Of a DNA stretch of 64,000 nucleotides, positions 54,675 through 63,406 are shown in pieces. The stretch comes from Crystallibacter sulfonylureivorans_A (lineage in GTDB: Bacteria > Actinomycetota > Actinomycetes > Actinomycetales > Micrococcaceae). A program made the translations under genes and the position numbers. The notes under the pieces were generated by a model that worked only from the letters and a program-made list of their open reading frames with translations, was not told where the DNA came from and made no database searches. Each line of letters begins with the position of its first letter. Within the stretch, counting starts at the first letter, position 1. The DNA is taken from contig NZ_JBLKRT010000014.1 in NCBI RefSeq assembly GCF_047607445.1, positions 1 to 64,000 on the forward strand. The letters are read 5' to 3'.

Positions 54675-54765
54675 CTTCCTTCACTGCTCGGTCTCCACTG
54701 CTCTTTCTTGACTGCTCTGTCTTCACCGCTTGGTCTTTACGGCTTTGCCTTCGCGGCCCGGTTCG
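54675..54765. repeat. Degenerate 14-15-bp tandem repeat between cydB and cydDC
   Basis: The spacer consists of successive variants of CACTGCTCGGTCT: CCACTGCTCTTTCTT, GACTGCTCTGTCTT, CACCGCTTGGTCTT, TACGGCTTTGCCTT, CGCGGCCCGG. The plus strand is pyrimidine-rich, so the cyd mRNA would be purine-rich here. Not seen elsewhere in the window. Confidence 0.6.
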
Positions 54766-54783
54766 GGCTTCGCTGGTTTAACC

Positions 54784-55803
54784 TCACTGCACGACGACGG
54801 CGTGCGCGGCGGGGATAGCGGACGAACTCACCCGTTTGCGGAACACCCAGTAGGTGTAGCCCTGGTAGACCAGGACGGCCGGGATGCCGAACAGTGCCAC
54901 CACGCTCATCACGCCCAACGTGTAATCGGACGAGGAAGCGGATTCCACCGTCAGGTTGAAGGCCTCGTTGATGGTGGAGGGCAGCACCGTGGGGAATACC
55001 GCGGTGAAGATCGTCACCGTCCCGGCGACCAGGAAGACGCCAAGCCCGGTGAATGAGAGCCCGTCACGGCCTGCCTTGGCCAGCAGCCAGGCGGCCACCG
55101 CGCCAATAGCGGCAATCAGCAGTGTCACCACCGTGACCGCCTTGCCGTTGCGCAGCACCAGCGCCGCGGCCCAGACGGCCATCGGCAGCAGCGCCACCGG
55201 CAGCCAGCGCAGCACCAGCGCCTTGGCACGCAACCTGATCTCGCCGTCGGTCTTCAGCATCAGGAACGCTGCCGCATGCACCAGGCAGAAGCACACGACG
55301 GCCAGCCCGCCCAGTACGGCGTAGCCGTTGAACCAGGCGAACGCGCCGCCCACCCGGTCGCCGTTGGCGTTAAGCGGCAGGCCGGTGGTGGTCAGGCCCA
55401 GCATGGCGCCGACCCCGAAGGCCGCGACCAGGGAGCCCAACGCGATCGCCCAGTCCCAGCCGGACCGCCAGCGGTCGGAGTCCACCTTGCCGCGGTATTC
55501 GATGCCGACGGCGCGGAAAATCAGGGCCAGCAGCACCAGCACCAGCGGCAGGTAGAGGCCGGAGAACAGCGCGGCATACCACTGCGGGAAGGCCGCAAAC
55601 GTGGCGGCCCCCGCGGTGATCAGCCAGACTTCGTTGCCGTCCCAGACCGGCCCGATGGTGTTGAGCAGCACGCGGCGCTCGGAGTTGTTCCGGGCGAAGC
55701 CACGCATCATCATGCCGACGCCGAGGTCGAATCCTTCCAGGAACAGGTAGCCGGTCCAGAAGAAGGCGATGACGACGAACCAGACAGTGGGCAGGGTTTC
55801 CAT
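54784..55803 (-). CDS. cydB: Cytochrome bd ubiquinol/menaquinol oxidase subunit II
   Basis: A 339-residue membrane subunit with eight to nine hydrophobic segments. The N-terminal FWTGYLFLEGFDLGVGMM and the later GNEVWLITAGAATFAAFPQWYA are family signatures. It pairs with CydA to form the cytochrome bd oxidase, which reduces oxygen with high affinity using electrons from menaquinol. The ATG at 55803 is 30 bp after the cydA stop. The operon order cydA, cydB, cydDC is the common one. Confidence 0.96.
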   Translation of the reverse strand: METLPTVWFVVIAFFWTGYLFLEGFDLGVGMMMRGFARNNSERRVLLNTIGPVWDGNEVWLITAGAATFAAFPQWYAALFSGLYLPLVLVLLALIFRAVGIEYRGKVDSDRWRSGWDWAIALGSLVAAFGVGAMLGLTTTGLPLNANGDRVGGAFAWFNGYAVLGGLAVVCFCLVHAAAFLMLKTDGEIRLRAKALVLRWLPVALLPMAVWAAALVLRNGKAVTVVTLLIAAIGAVAAWLLAKAGRDGLSFTGLGVFLVAGTVTIFTAVFPTVLPSTINEAFNLTVESASSSDYTLGVMSVVALFGIPAVLVYQGYTYWVFRKRVSSSAIPAAHAVVVQ

Positions 55804-55833
55804 GTAGTCCTCTTATCGTTCCGTGGGAGCCGT

Positions 55834-57477
55834 TCAGTAGGCGAAGGAGAGCACGTCGTCAGCGTCGCTGTCCTTGCCGCGGCCGCCGGTGCCGTCGCCG
55901 CCGCCGTGCGGGCCGCCGTCGTCGTCCTTCTTGGCACTTTCCTTGTTTGCACTTTCCGCGGACGGTGCGTGCAGCAGTTCAGGCATGGCTGCGGGCACAC
56001 CGCCGCGGCAGTAGGCGGCCAGCAGCTTCACTTCCACCACCAGCAACGTGCCGTAAACCAAGGTGAAGGCACTCAGCGAGAAGATCAGCTCTCCCAGCGA
56101 GACGCCCGGCGAGACCGCGGCGGCGGTGAACATGAACACGTTGTCGATGCCGTCGGGATCCGGGTTGGGCGCGACGACGAACGGTTGACGGCCCATTTCG
56201 GTGAAGATCCAGCCGGCCGAGTTCGCGCCGAACGGGGCCAGGATGCCAAACACGGCCAGCCGCATCAGCCACTTTGATTCCGGCACGGTGCCCTTGCGCA
56301 CCACCCACAGGGCGACGGCGGCGGCCGCGGCGGCCAGCATGCCGAAGGTGATCATGATGCGGAAGCCCCAGTAGGTGACCTCCATGACCGGCACGTAGTC
56401 GATCTCGGTGCCGGCACGCTCGCCGTAGATCGGGTCGTCCGGCAAATGCGTGCCAAAGCGTTCCTGGTACTCCGGCAGCAGGGTGTTGATGCCCCGGATG
56501 TCGGTGTCAAAGTCGCCGTTGGCCAGGAAGGAGAGCATCCCGGGCAGCTCCACCACGGCCACCATGTCGGCGCAGTCGTTCGAGCCGAGGTCGCCGACCG
56601 AGAGAATGGAGAAGCCGGTGCCGTCGTGGCAGGCAGCCTCGGCAGCCGCCATCTTCATGGGCTGCTGGTCGAACATGAGCTTGGCCTGCAGGTCACCCGT
56701 GAGCGAGACGCCGGCGAAGGAGACCACCGCGACGACGGCGCCGATCCGCAGCGAGCGGAGCCAGACTTTATGGTCCGCCGCGTCCCGGCCGCGGGAAGGC
56801 TCCGAACCGACGATTACCTTGCCGTCCCCACCGACGGTATCGATGCCGTCGCGGCGCCGCTTCCACAGGTGGTACCAGCTGATGCCCAGCAGGAACCCGC
56901 CGGCCACCGAGAGGGCGCCGAAGATGGTGTGCGGGAAGGCCACCAGCAGGGTGTTGTTCGTCAGCACGGCCCAGACGTCAACCATGACGGGCCGCCCGTC
57001 GATCATTTCGACGCCGACCGGGTGCTGCATCCAGGAGTTTGCGGCCAGAATGAAGTAGGCCGAACAGATGGTGGCCAGCGAGGCGCACCAGATACTGAGC
57101 AGGTGCACGGCCTTGGGCAGCCGGCCCCAGCCGAAAATCCACAGGCCCAGGAAGATGGACTCCACGAAGAACGCCAGCAGTGCTTCCATAGCCAGCGGCG
57201 CGCCGAAGACGTCGCCGACGAAGCGGCTGTATTCGCTCCAGGCCATGCCGAACTGGAACTCCTGGACCAGGCCGGTGGCCACGCCCATGATGAAGTTGAT
57301 CAGGAACAGCTTGCCCCAGAACTTGGTCATCCGCAGGTACTGGTCCTTGCCGGTGCGGTACCAGGCCGTATGCATGATCGCGACCAGCAGCCCCAGGCCA
57401 ATGGTCAAGGGCACCATCAGGAAGTGGTAGACGGTGGTGATGCCGAATTGCCACCGTGCGATTTCCAGTGCTTCCAA
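55834..57477 (-). CDS. cydA: Cytochrome bd oxidase subunit I
   Basis: A 547-residue membrane subunit that carries the three hemes. The N-terminal LEIARWQFGITTVYHFLMVP puts the heme b595 ligand at His18. GRQPFVVAPNPDP is the quinol-loop signature and YHLWKRRRDG and related loops fit the family; the quinol loop is of the short form usual in actinobacteria. The start is the TTG at 57477: GGGAGG lies seven bases ahead, and it gives the standard family N-terminus. The C-terminal tail (about 515-547) is rich in Gly, Asp and Lys. Its promoter region holds two dyad operators shared with the divergent blaI-like gene. Confidence 0.96.
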   Translation of the reverse strand: MEALEIARWQFGITTVYHFLMVPLTIGLGLLVAIMHTAWYRTGKDQYLRMTKFWGKLFLINFIMGVATGLVQEFQFGMAWSEYSRFVGDVFGAPLAMEALLAFFVESIFLGLWIFGWGRLPKAVHLLSIWCASLATICSAYFILAANSWMQHPVGVEMIDGRPVMVDVWAVLTNNTLLVAFPHTIFGALSVAGGFLLGISWYHLWKRRRDGIDTVGGDGKVIVGSEPSRGRDAADHKVWLRSLRIGAVVAVVSFAGVSLTGDLQAKLMFDQQPMKMAAAEAACHDGTGFSILSVGDLGSNDCADMVAVVELPGMLSFLANGDFDTDIRGINTLLPEYQERFGTHLPDDPIYGERAGTEIDYVPVMEVTYWGFRIMITFGMLAAAAAAVALWVVRKGTVPESKWLMRLAVFGILAPFGANSAGWIFTEMGRQPFVVAPNPDPDGIDNVFMFTAAAVSPGVSLGELIFSLSAFTLVYGTLLVVEVKLLAAYCRGGVPAAMPELLHAPSAESANKESAKKDDDGGPHGGGDGTGGRGKDSDADDVLSFAY

Positions 57478-57526
57478 CCCGCTGCCTCCCGGACTGACGT
57501 AGCTCCCGGATGGCCCGGGAAACCTT

Positions 57527-57543
57527 TTCTACAAGCCGTAGAA
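57527..57543. promoter_or_regulatory. BlaI-type operator 1, TTCTAC-N5-GTAGAA
   Basis: A perfect 6-bp-arm dyad TTCTACAAGCCGTAGAA, 50 bp from the cydA start. It is a 17-bp site matching the second one exactly in both arms and spacer length. Its place nearer cydA suggests that it controls the cyd operon. Confidence 0.8.
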
Positions 57544-57550
57544 CTTAATC

Positions 57551-57567
57551 TTCTACGTACTGTAGAA
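57551..57567. promoter_or_regulatory. BlaI-type operator 2, TTCTAC-N5-GTAGAA
   Basis: A second perfect dyad, TTCTACGTACTGTAGAA, 24 bp centre to centre from the first. It overlaps a possible -35 (TAGAAC, 57563-57568) that is 17 bp from a -10-like TAAATT at 57586-57591, so binding here would block the blaI-like gene promoter. Confidence 0.8.
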
Positions 57568-57664
57568 CATTTGCGCGAAAGACGGTAAATTAGAGACCAA
57601 GAGCACGGTCGCGGGAAGGTACCGCGGGCCGTTGATTCGACGTTAAGAGACGAAAAGGAACCAA

Positions 57665-58051
57665 ATGGCTACTCTCGGAGATCTGGAACGGGCAGTCATG
57701 GACGTGCTGTGGTCCCAGAACGCTGCCGATCCCGACGAAAGCGGGCTCACGGCCAACGAACTGCGCGACCTGCTGGCTCAGGCCACCGCCGACGGAGCGG
57801 ACGGCAAGGAGCTGGCCGTCACGACGGTTCTGACAGTCCTGTCCCGGTTGGAGAAGAAGGGGCTGGTCCAGCGCGGCCGGGACATCCGTCCGCACCGCTA
57901 CCGGGCGGTCACCAGCCGTGAAGAGCACACCGTGGAACTGATGCACGAAGTCCTGGGTTCGGCGCCGGACCGCGAGGCCGTCCTGGCCCGCTTCATCGGT
58001 ACGGTCACGGAGCAAGAGGCCGAGGCGCTGCGCAAGATCCTCTCCAGCTAA
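57665..58051 (+). CDS. BlaI/MecI/CopY family transcriptional repressor
   Basis: A 128-residue dimeric repressor. An N-terminal winged helix (LGDLERAVMDVLWSQNA, then LAVTTVLTVLSRLEKKGLVQRGRD) binds DNA and a C-terminal helical part (VLGSAPDREAVLARFIGTVTEQ) dimerises. The ATG at 57665 has AAAAGGA ahead of it. It is divergent from cydA and is followed after 6 bp by an M56 peptidase gene. In beta-lactam systems the M56 partner triggers loss of this repressor; here no beta-lactamase gene is beside it and the two operators face the cyd operon, so it is proposed to control respiration (inference). Confidence 0.92.
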   Translation: MATLGDLERAVMDVLWSQNAADPDESGLTANELRDLLAQATADGADGKELAVTTVLTVLSRLEKKGLVQRGRDIRPHRYRAVTSREEHTVELMHEVLGSAPDREAVLARFIGTVTEQEAEALRKILSS

Positions 58052-58057
58052 AGCCGA

Positions 58058-59032
58058 ATGTTCCTGGCCTCCTACCTGCTGGCCGCCTTGGCGGTAATTT
58101 TGGCATGGCCGGCGCCCATCCTGCTCTCACGGGCACGCTGGACGGCGCGAAGTCCGGAGAGCGCGCTGGTGCTGTGGCAGGCCATTGCCCTGGCCGGCGG
58201 GTTGTCCATGATCGGGGCCATGCTGACGTGGGGGCTGGAACCACTGGGGGAAAACCTGTTGCAGGGCCTTCGGGGCCTGACCGCGCTGTTGCTGGACGGC
58301 AGCCCAGATGCCGGACTCGACCTCATCCATGTGTTCGCCCTGAGTGCGGCTCTGCTGCTGACCGTCCATTTGGTCTTCACCTTGCTGCTGACCTACTACA
58401 AGATCCGCAAACAGCGCAGCCGGCACCGCGATCTGCTGAACTTGCTCAGTTCCCCGTCCGCCGACTCGCCGCGGACTCTGGTGATCAACCATCCGGCACC
58501 GGTCGCCTACTGCCTGCCGGGCGGCGGCGGTTCTGTGACGGTGCTTTCCAACGGGTTGCTGGAACTGCTCTCCCCCGATGAGCTGCAGGCAGTGATGACG
58601 CACGAAAAGGCGCATTTGGACCAGCGCCACGATCTGCTTTTGTGGGCCTTCGCCGCCTGGCGGTCAGCCCTGCCGTGGCTGCCCACGTCGAAACTGGCCC
58701 GGACCGCGGTCAACGAGCTGACCGAAATGCTCGCCGACGACCACGCGTTGAAGACCTCGGACCGCGAGACCCTCGTGCGGGCGATCGCCGTGGTCGCGGC
58801 GGGCGAACGGCCCGAGGCGGGGGCGGCGGTGAGCGCCGGCGTCGGCGACCCGGCGAAGGCCTTGCTCGGCGCGGCCGAGACCGAAACCTTTGTCACCGCG
58901 CACCGGCTGCGGCGGCTGCTCTCCCCCGTTCCGGCCCTCGGCCGCGCGGCGCAGTCGGCGGTGCTGCTGGGGTCAGCTTTGTTGCTGGCCGTGCCGACCG
59001 TGCTGCTGGTGGCGCCCGGCCTGGCGTCCTAG
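58058..59032 (+). CDS. M56 family metallopeptidase (BlaR1-like, without sensor domain)
   Basis: A 324-residue membrane zinc peptidase. Hydrophobic segments near 1-22, 38-58 and 90-115 precede the zinc motif HEKAH (His182, Glu183, His186); a further acidic ligand is likely in NELTEMLADDHA (about 220-230), and a last segment is near 300-320. It lacks the C-terminal penicillin-binding sensor domain of BlaR1, so the signal must be read by the membrane part or by another protein. It follows the BlaI-type repressor by 6 bp. Its stop overlaps the parE stop by three bases on the opposite strand. It would cleave the repressor or another target when triggered. Confidence 0.9.
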   Translation: MFLASYLLAALAVILAWPAPILLSRARWTARSPESALVLWQAIALAGGLSMIGAMLTWGLEPLGENLLQGLRGLTALLLDGSPDAGLDLIHVFALSAALLLTVHLVFTLLLTYYKIRKQRSRHRDLLNLLSSPSADSPRTLVINHPAPVAYCLPGGGGSVTVLSNGLLELLSPDELQAVMTHEKAHLDQRHDLLLWAFAAWRSALPWLPTSKLARTAVNELTEMLADDHALKTSDRETLVRAIAVVAAGERPEAGAAVSAGVGDPAKALLGAAETETFVTAHRLRRLLSPVPALGRAAQSAVLLGSALLLAVPTVLLVAPGLAS

Positions 59033-61140
59033 GCGTCGATCCGTTCGCGGTCCAGCATTGAGGCGCCGGCCACGATGAACTCCTTGCGCGGCGCCACATC
59101 CGAGCCCATCAAGAGGTCGAAGGCGCGCTCGGCGGCTTCGGCGTCCTCGATCCGCACCCTGCGCAACGTCCGGTGCCTGGGTTCCATGGTGGTTTCGGCC
59201 AACTGGTCGGCGTCCATCTCGCCCAGCCCCTTGTAGCGCTGGATCGGTTCCTTGTACTTCCTGCCGTCCTGCTCCAGGGTGGCGAGCAGCTTGTGCAGTT
59301 CGTTCTCCGAATAGGTGTACACCACTTCGTTGGCCTTCGAGCCGGCGTTGATGATCTCCACCCGGTGCAGCGGCGGCACCGCGGCGTAGACCCGGCCGGC
59401 ATCGACCAGCGGCCGCATGTAGCGGAAGAACAGCGTCAGCAGCAGTGTGCGGATGTGTGCGCCGTCGACGTCGGCGTCGGTCATCAGGACCACCTTGCCG
59501 TAGCGGGCGGCGTCCAGCTGGAAACTGCGGCCGGACCCGGCCCCCACCACCTGGATGATGGCGGCGCATTCGGCGTTGGACAGCATGTCGCCCACCGAGG
59601 CCTTCTGCACGTTGAGGATCTTGCCACGGATCGGCAGCAGCGCCTGATGGTCGGAGGACCGGGCCAGCCGTGCGGTGCCCAGGGCGCTGTCGCCCTCGAC
59701 GATGAACAGCTCGGACCGTTCCACGTCGTTGGTGCGGCAGTCGATCAGTTTGGCCGGCATGGTGGAGGTTTCCAGCGCATTCTTCCGCCGCTGTGTCTCC
59801 TTGTGGACGCGGGCCGAGATGCGGGATTTCATCTCGCTGACGACCTTCTCCAGCAGCAGCGCGGATTGCGCCTTGTCTCCCCTGTTCGAAGAACCCAACT
59901 TCGCTGACAGTTCCTTCTCCACCACGCGCGAGACGATGGCACGGACGGCTGAGGTGCCGAGGATTTCCTTGGTCTGGCCTTCGAACTGCGGCTCGGCCAG
60001 GCGGACGGTGAGTACTGCGGTCAGGCCGGCGAAGACGTCGTCCTTCTCGATCTTGTCGTTGCCCGCCTTGAGCTTGCGTGCGTTGGCTTCGATCACCTTG
60101 CGGAAGGTCTTTAGCAGCGCCTGTTCGAAGCCGCTCTGGTGCGTCCCGCCCTTCGGCGTGGCGATGATGTTCACGAACGAACGCACCGTGGTGTCATAGC
60201 CGATGCCCCAGCGCAGCGCCACGTCCACCTCGCAGTCGCGGTCGACCTCGGCGATCTTGCTGTGGCCGTTCTCGTCGAGCACCGGAACGGTTTCTTTGAA
60301 TTTTCCCGAGCCGTGGAAGCGCCAGACATCTGTGACGGCGCTGTCGTTGGCCAGGTAGTCGACGAACTCGCCGATGCCGCCGTCGTGGTGGAACACTTCC
60401 TCGAAGGGACCCTCTTCGCCGGGGGTACCGGGCAGCCGGCGTTCGTCGCGCAGCGTGATCTTCAGCCCGGGAACCAAGAAGGAGGTCTGCCGGGCCCTGT
60501 TCTGCAGTTCTTCATAGGAGAACCTGGCGTCCGGGGTGAAGATCTGCCGGTCTCCCCAGTACCGGATGCGTGTGCCGGTCACGCCGCGCTTGGCGGTGCC
60601 CACCACTTCCAGCTTGGATCCCGTGACGAACGGCTCGAACGGGGACTCCGGGCCCGGGCCCTTGGCAGGGTCGATGAATTTGCCCGGTTCGCCGCGGCGG
60701 AAGGACATCTGGTAGGTCTTGCCGCCGCGGTCCACCTGGACATCCAGCCGGGAAGACAGCGCGTTGACCACGCTGGCGCCCACGCCGTGCAGGCCGCCGG
60801 AGGCGGTGTAGGAGCCGCCGCCGAATTTGCCGCCGGCATGCAGTTTGGTGAACACCACTTCAACACCGCTCAAGCCGGTCTTCGGCTCGACATCCACCGG
60901 GATGCCCCGGCCGTCGTCGTGGATCTCCACCGCCCCATCCGGGTGCAAAGTGATCTTGATGCTCTGCCCGTAGCCCGCCAGGGCCTCGTCAACCGAGTTG
61001 TCGATGATTTCCCACAGGCAATGCATCAGCCCGCGGGAATCGGTTGAACCGATGTACATGCCCGGCCGTTTGCGGACGGCTTCCAGTCCTTCCAGAACGG
61101 AAAGATGGCGTGCTGTGTACTCAGACTTCGTTGGCGCCAC
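59029..61140 (-). CDS. parE: DNA topoisomerase IV subunit B
   Basis: A 703-residue ATPase subunit. GHKL motifs are EIIDNSVDEALAG, HDDGRGIPV and GGLHGVGASVVNALS; the TOPRIM part has VEGDSALGTARL and DADVDGAHIRTLLL. The C-terminal RYKGLGEMDADQL and EPRHRTLRRV are typical. It joins with the parC product to decatenate chromosomes. It is coded 9.5 kb from parC on the opposite strand, with DinB, GNAT, cyd and blaI/M56 genes between. The start is a GTG at 61140 with AAGGAG eleven bases ahead. Confidence 0.94.
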   Translation of the reverse strand: MAPTKSEYTARHLSVLEGLEAVRKRPGMYIGSTDSRGLMHCLWEIIDNSVDEALAGYGQSIKITLHPDGAVEIHDDGRGIPVDVEPKTGLSGVEVVFTKLHAGGKFGGGSYTASGGLHGVGASVVNALSSRLDVQVDRGGKTYQMSFRRGEPGKFIDPAKGPGPESPFEPFVTGSKLEVVGTAKRGVTGTRIRYWGDRQIFTPDARFSYEELQNRARQTSFLVPGLKITLRDERRLPGTPGEEGPFEEVFHHDGGIGEFVDYLANDSAVTDVWRFHGSGKFKETVPVLDENGHSKIAEVDRDCEVDVALRWGIGYDTTVRSFVNIIATPKGGTHQSGFEQALLKTFRKVIEANARKLKAGNDKIEKDDVFAGLTAVLTVRLAEPQFEGQTKEILGTSAVRAIVSRVVEKELSAKLGSSNRGDKAQSALLLEKVVSEMKSRISARVHKETQRRKNALETSTMPAKLIDCRTNDVERSELFIVEGDSALGTARLARSSDHQALLPIRGKILNVQKASVGDMLSNAECAAIIQVVGAGSGRSFQLDAARYGKVVLMTDADVDGAHIRTLLLTLFFRYMRPLVDAGRVYAAVPPLHRVEIINAGSKANEVVYTYSENELHKLLATLEQDGRKYKEPIQRYKGLGEMDADQLAETTMEPRHRTLRRVRIEDAEAAERAFDLLMGSDVAPRKEFIVAGASMLDRERIDA

Positions 61141-61199
61141 GTGTACAGGTGCTCCTTGGCAAGACAGAACGGCGGTTCCTGGCCGCGGCCCGCCGCGAA

Positions 61200-61212
61200 T
61201 AACGGACCGTTA
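61200..61212. promoter_or_regulatory. 13-bp palindrome upstream of parE
   Basis: TAACGGACCGTTA is a perfect palindrome about the central base. It is 60 bp upstream of the parE start in the 250-bp divergent region with the DUF7455 gene. It may be an operator; the regulator is unknown. Confidence 0.4.
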
Positions 61213-61390
61213 CTAGGCTAATCCCCTTTACCCGCGCGCTTGTGCACCGCGCCGCACCGGTCAACCGCATGTGACGCAGCTCCCGCTGTAATGCAGCTGT
61301 GATACGCGGTGAGCGAAAGTGACCTTAAGATGCGAAGTTTTGCGAGGTCCGGATGGTTGTATGGGTAGACGCACTCGTAAGGAGGTCATC

Positions 61391-61612
61391 ATGACAACAG
61401 CAGTAGCCCCCCGTGAACTGACCGCAATGGACCGTTGCGACCGTTGTGGCGCCCAGGCCTATGTACGGGTGGTCCTGGCCTCCTCCGGCGGCGAGCTCCT
61501 CTTCTGCGGGCACCATGCCCGGCAGCACGAGCCGCAGCTTCGCTCGAAAGCCTCGGAGTGGCAGGACGAAACCGGCCGCCTGACCGAAAAGGCCGGCGCA
61601 GGCGCCGAATAG
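61391..61612 (+). CDS. DUF7455 small zinc-binding protein
   Basis: A 73-residue protein. It has MDRCDRCGAQAYVRVVL and LLFCGHHARQHEPQL, giving CxxC and CxHH pairs that would bind one zinc. The family is actinobacterial and is usually found beside sigA, as here. It is cytoplasmic and unstudied. The ATG at 61391 has a perfect AAGGAGG, so high expression is likely. A strong terminator follows 63 bp after the stop, so it is a single-gene unit. Confidence 0.9.
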   Translation: MTTAVAPRELTAMDRCDRCGAQAYVRVVLASSGGELLFCGHHARQHEPQLRSKASEWQDETGRLTEKAGAGAE

Positions 61613-61674
61613 ACCCATGCTTCAGAGCTGCCCATGCAGCTCACTGTGACATGGCCCGGCCGGCCCCCACGTTG

Positions 61675-61718
61675 AAGGGCGCCGTTCCCCGCATTGGGAG
61701 CGGCGCCCTTCGCTTTTT
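61675..61718 (+). terminator. Intrinsic terminator after the DUF7455 gene
   Basis: AAGGGCGCCG (61675-61684) pairs perfectly with CGGCGCCCTT (61701-61710) around a 16-base loop, followed by CGCTTTTT. This is the clearest rho-independent terminator in the window. Confidence 0.9.
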
Positions 61719-61834
61719 CCGGCGGACGTCGGCTGTCCGCAACCGCGCCCCGGCCAGCCGCCGGCCACAGCCCGCAGCCCCACTCCGTCCGGAGCCGCTG
61801 CGGCACCGCCACTGTCATGGATGCAGGGTTAACG

Positions 61835-61875
61835 GCAGCAGGGCCGGCCCCCTCTCCGGGTGCCGGCCCTGCTGC
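61835..61875 (-). terminator. Hairpin after sigA
   Basis: GCAGCAGGGCCGGC (61835-61848) pairs perfectly over 14 bp with GCCGGCCCTGCTGC (61862-61875), 12 bp past the sigA stop on the minus strand. Only a short T stretch (GTTAACC) follows, so it is a GC-type terminator. Confidence 0.75.
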
Positions 61876-61887
61876 TGCGTTGTGGGA

Positions 61888-63159
<1,272 letters not shown>

Positions 63160-63212
63160 AGAGAACCTTTCGTACGGCGGTCTGTGACGCTACCTGCGGG
63201 CAACACCACTAT

Positions 63213-63263
63213 GACCCTGTCAAGTCCGTGTTTGATTTCAAACCAAGTCACGGACGCAGGGTC
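63213..63263. promoter_or_regulatory. Two-part dyad upstream of sigA
   Basis: GACCCTG (63213-63219) pairs with CAGGGTC (63257-63263), and inside it GTCCGTG (63224-63230) pairs with CACGGAC (63249-63255); the centre is TTTGATTTCAAA, itself a dyad. It lies 54-104 bp upstream of the sigA start. It could be a leader hairpin in the sigA mRNA or an operator. Confidence 0.55.
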
Positions 63264-63289
63264 TGCATCGCATAACCTGATCCGCGGCT

Positions 63290-63314
63290 GCGGTATTCCC
63301 GAGGGAAGTACCGC
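63290..63314. promoter_or_regulatory. Compact hairpin between the DUF4192 gene and sigA
   Basis: GCGGTATTCCC (63290-63300) pairs with GGGAA-G-TACCGC (63303-63314) through one bulged G, an 11-bp stem with a two-base loop. It is immediately followed by the palindrome TGTTTGAAACA (63315-63325). It may end transcription of the DUF4192 gene, 93 bp after its stop, although no T-tract is present. Confidence 0.5.
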
Positions 63315-63406
63315 TGTTTGAAACACGAACCCAACCGGGTCTCGGTTCCCATTGTCTCACGATTCAGCCCACCGGAAGAACCGGATTTGGCTCCCCTTCA
63401 GCCCGG

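Noticed and set aside
57665..59032. A beta-lactam resistance locus (blaI-blaR1)
   Set aside because: The M56 protein lacks the penicillin-binding sensor and no beta-lactamase is adjacent; the operators face the cyd operon.
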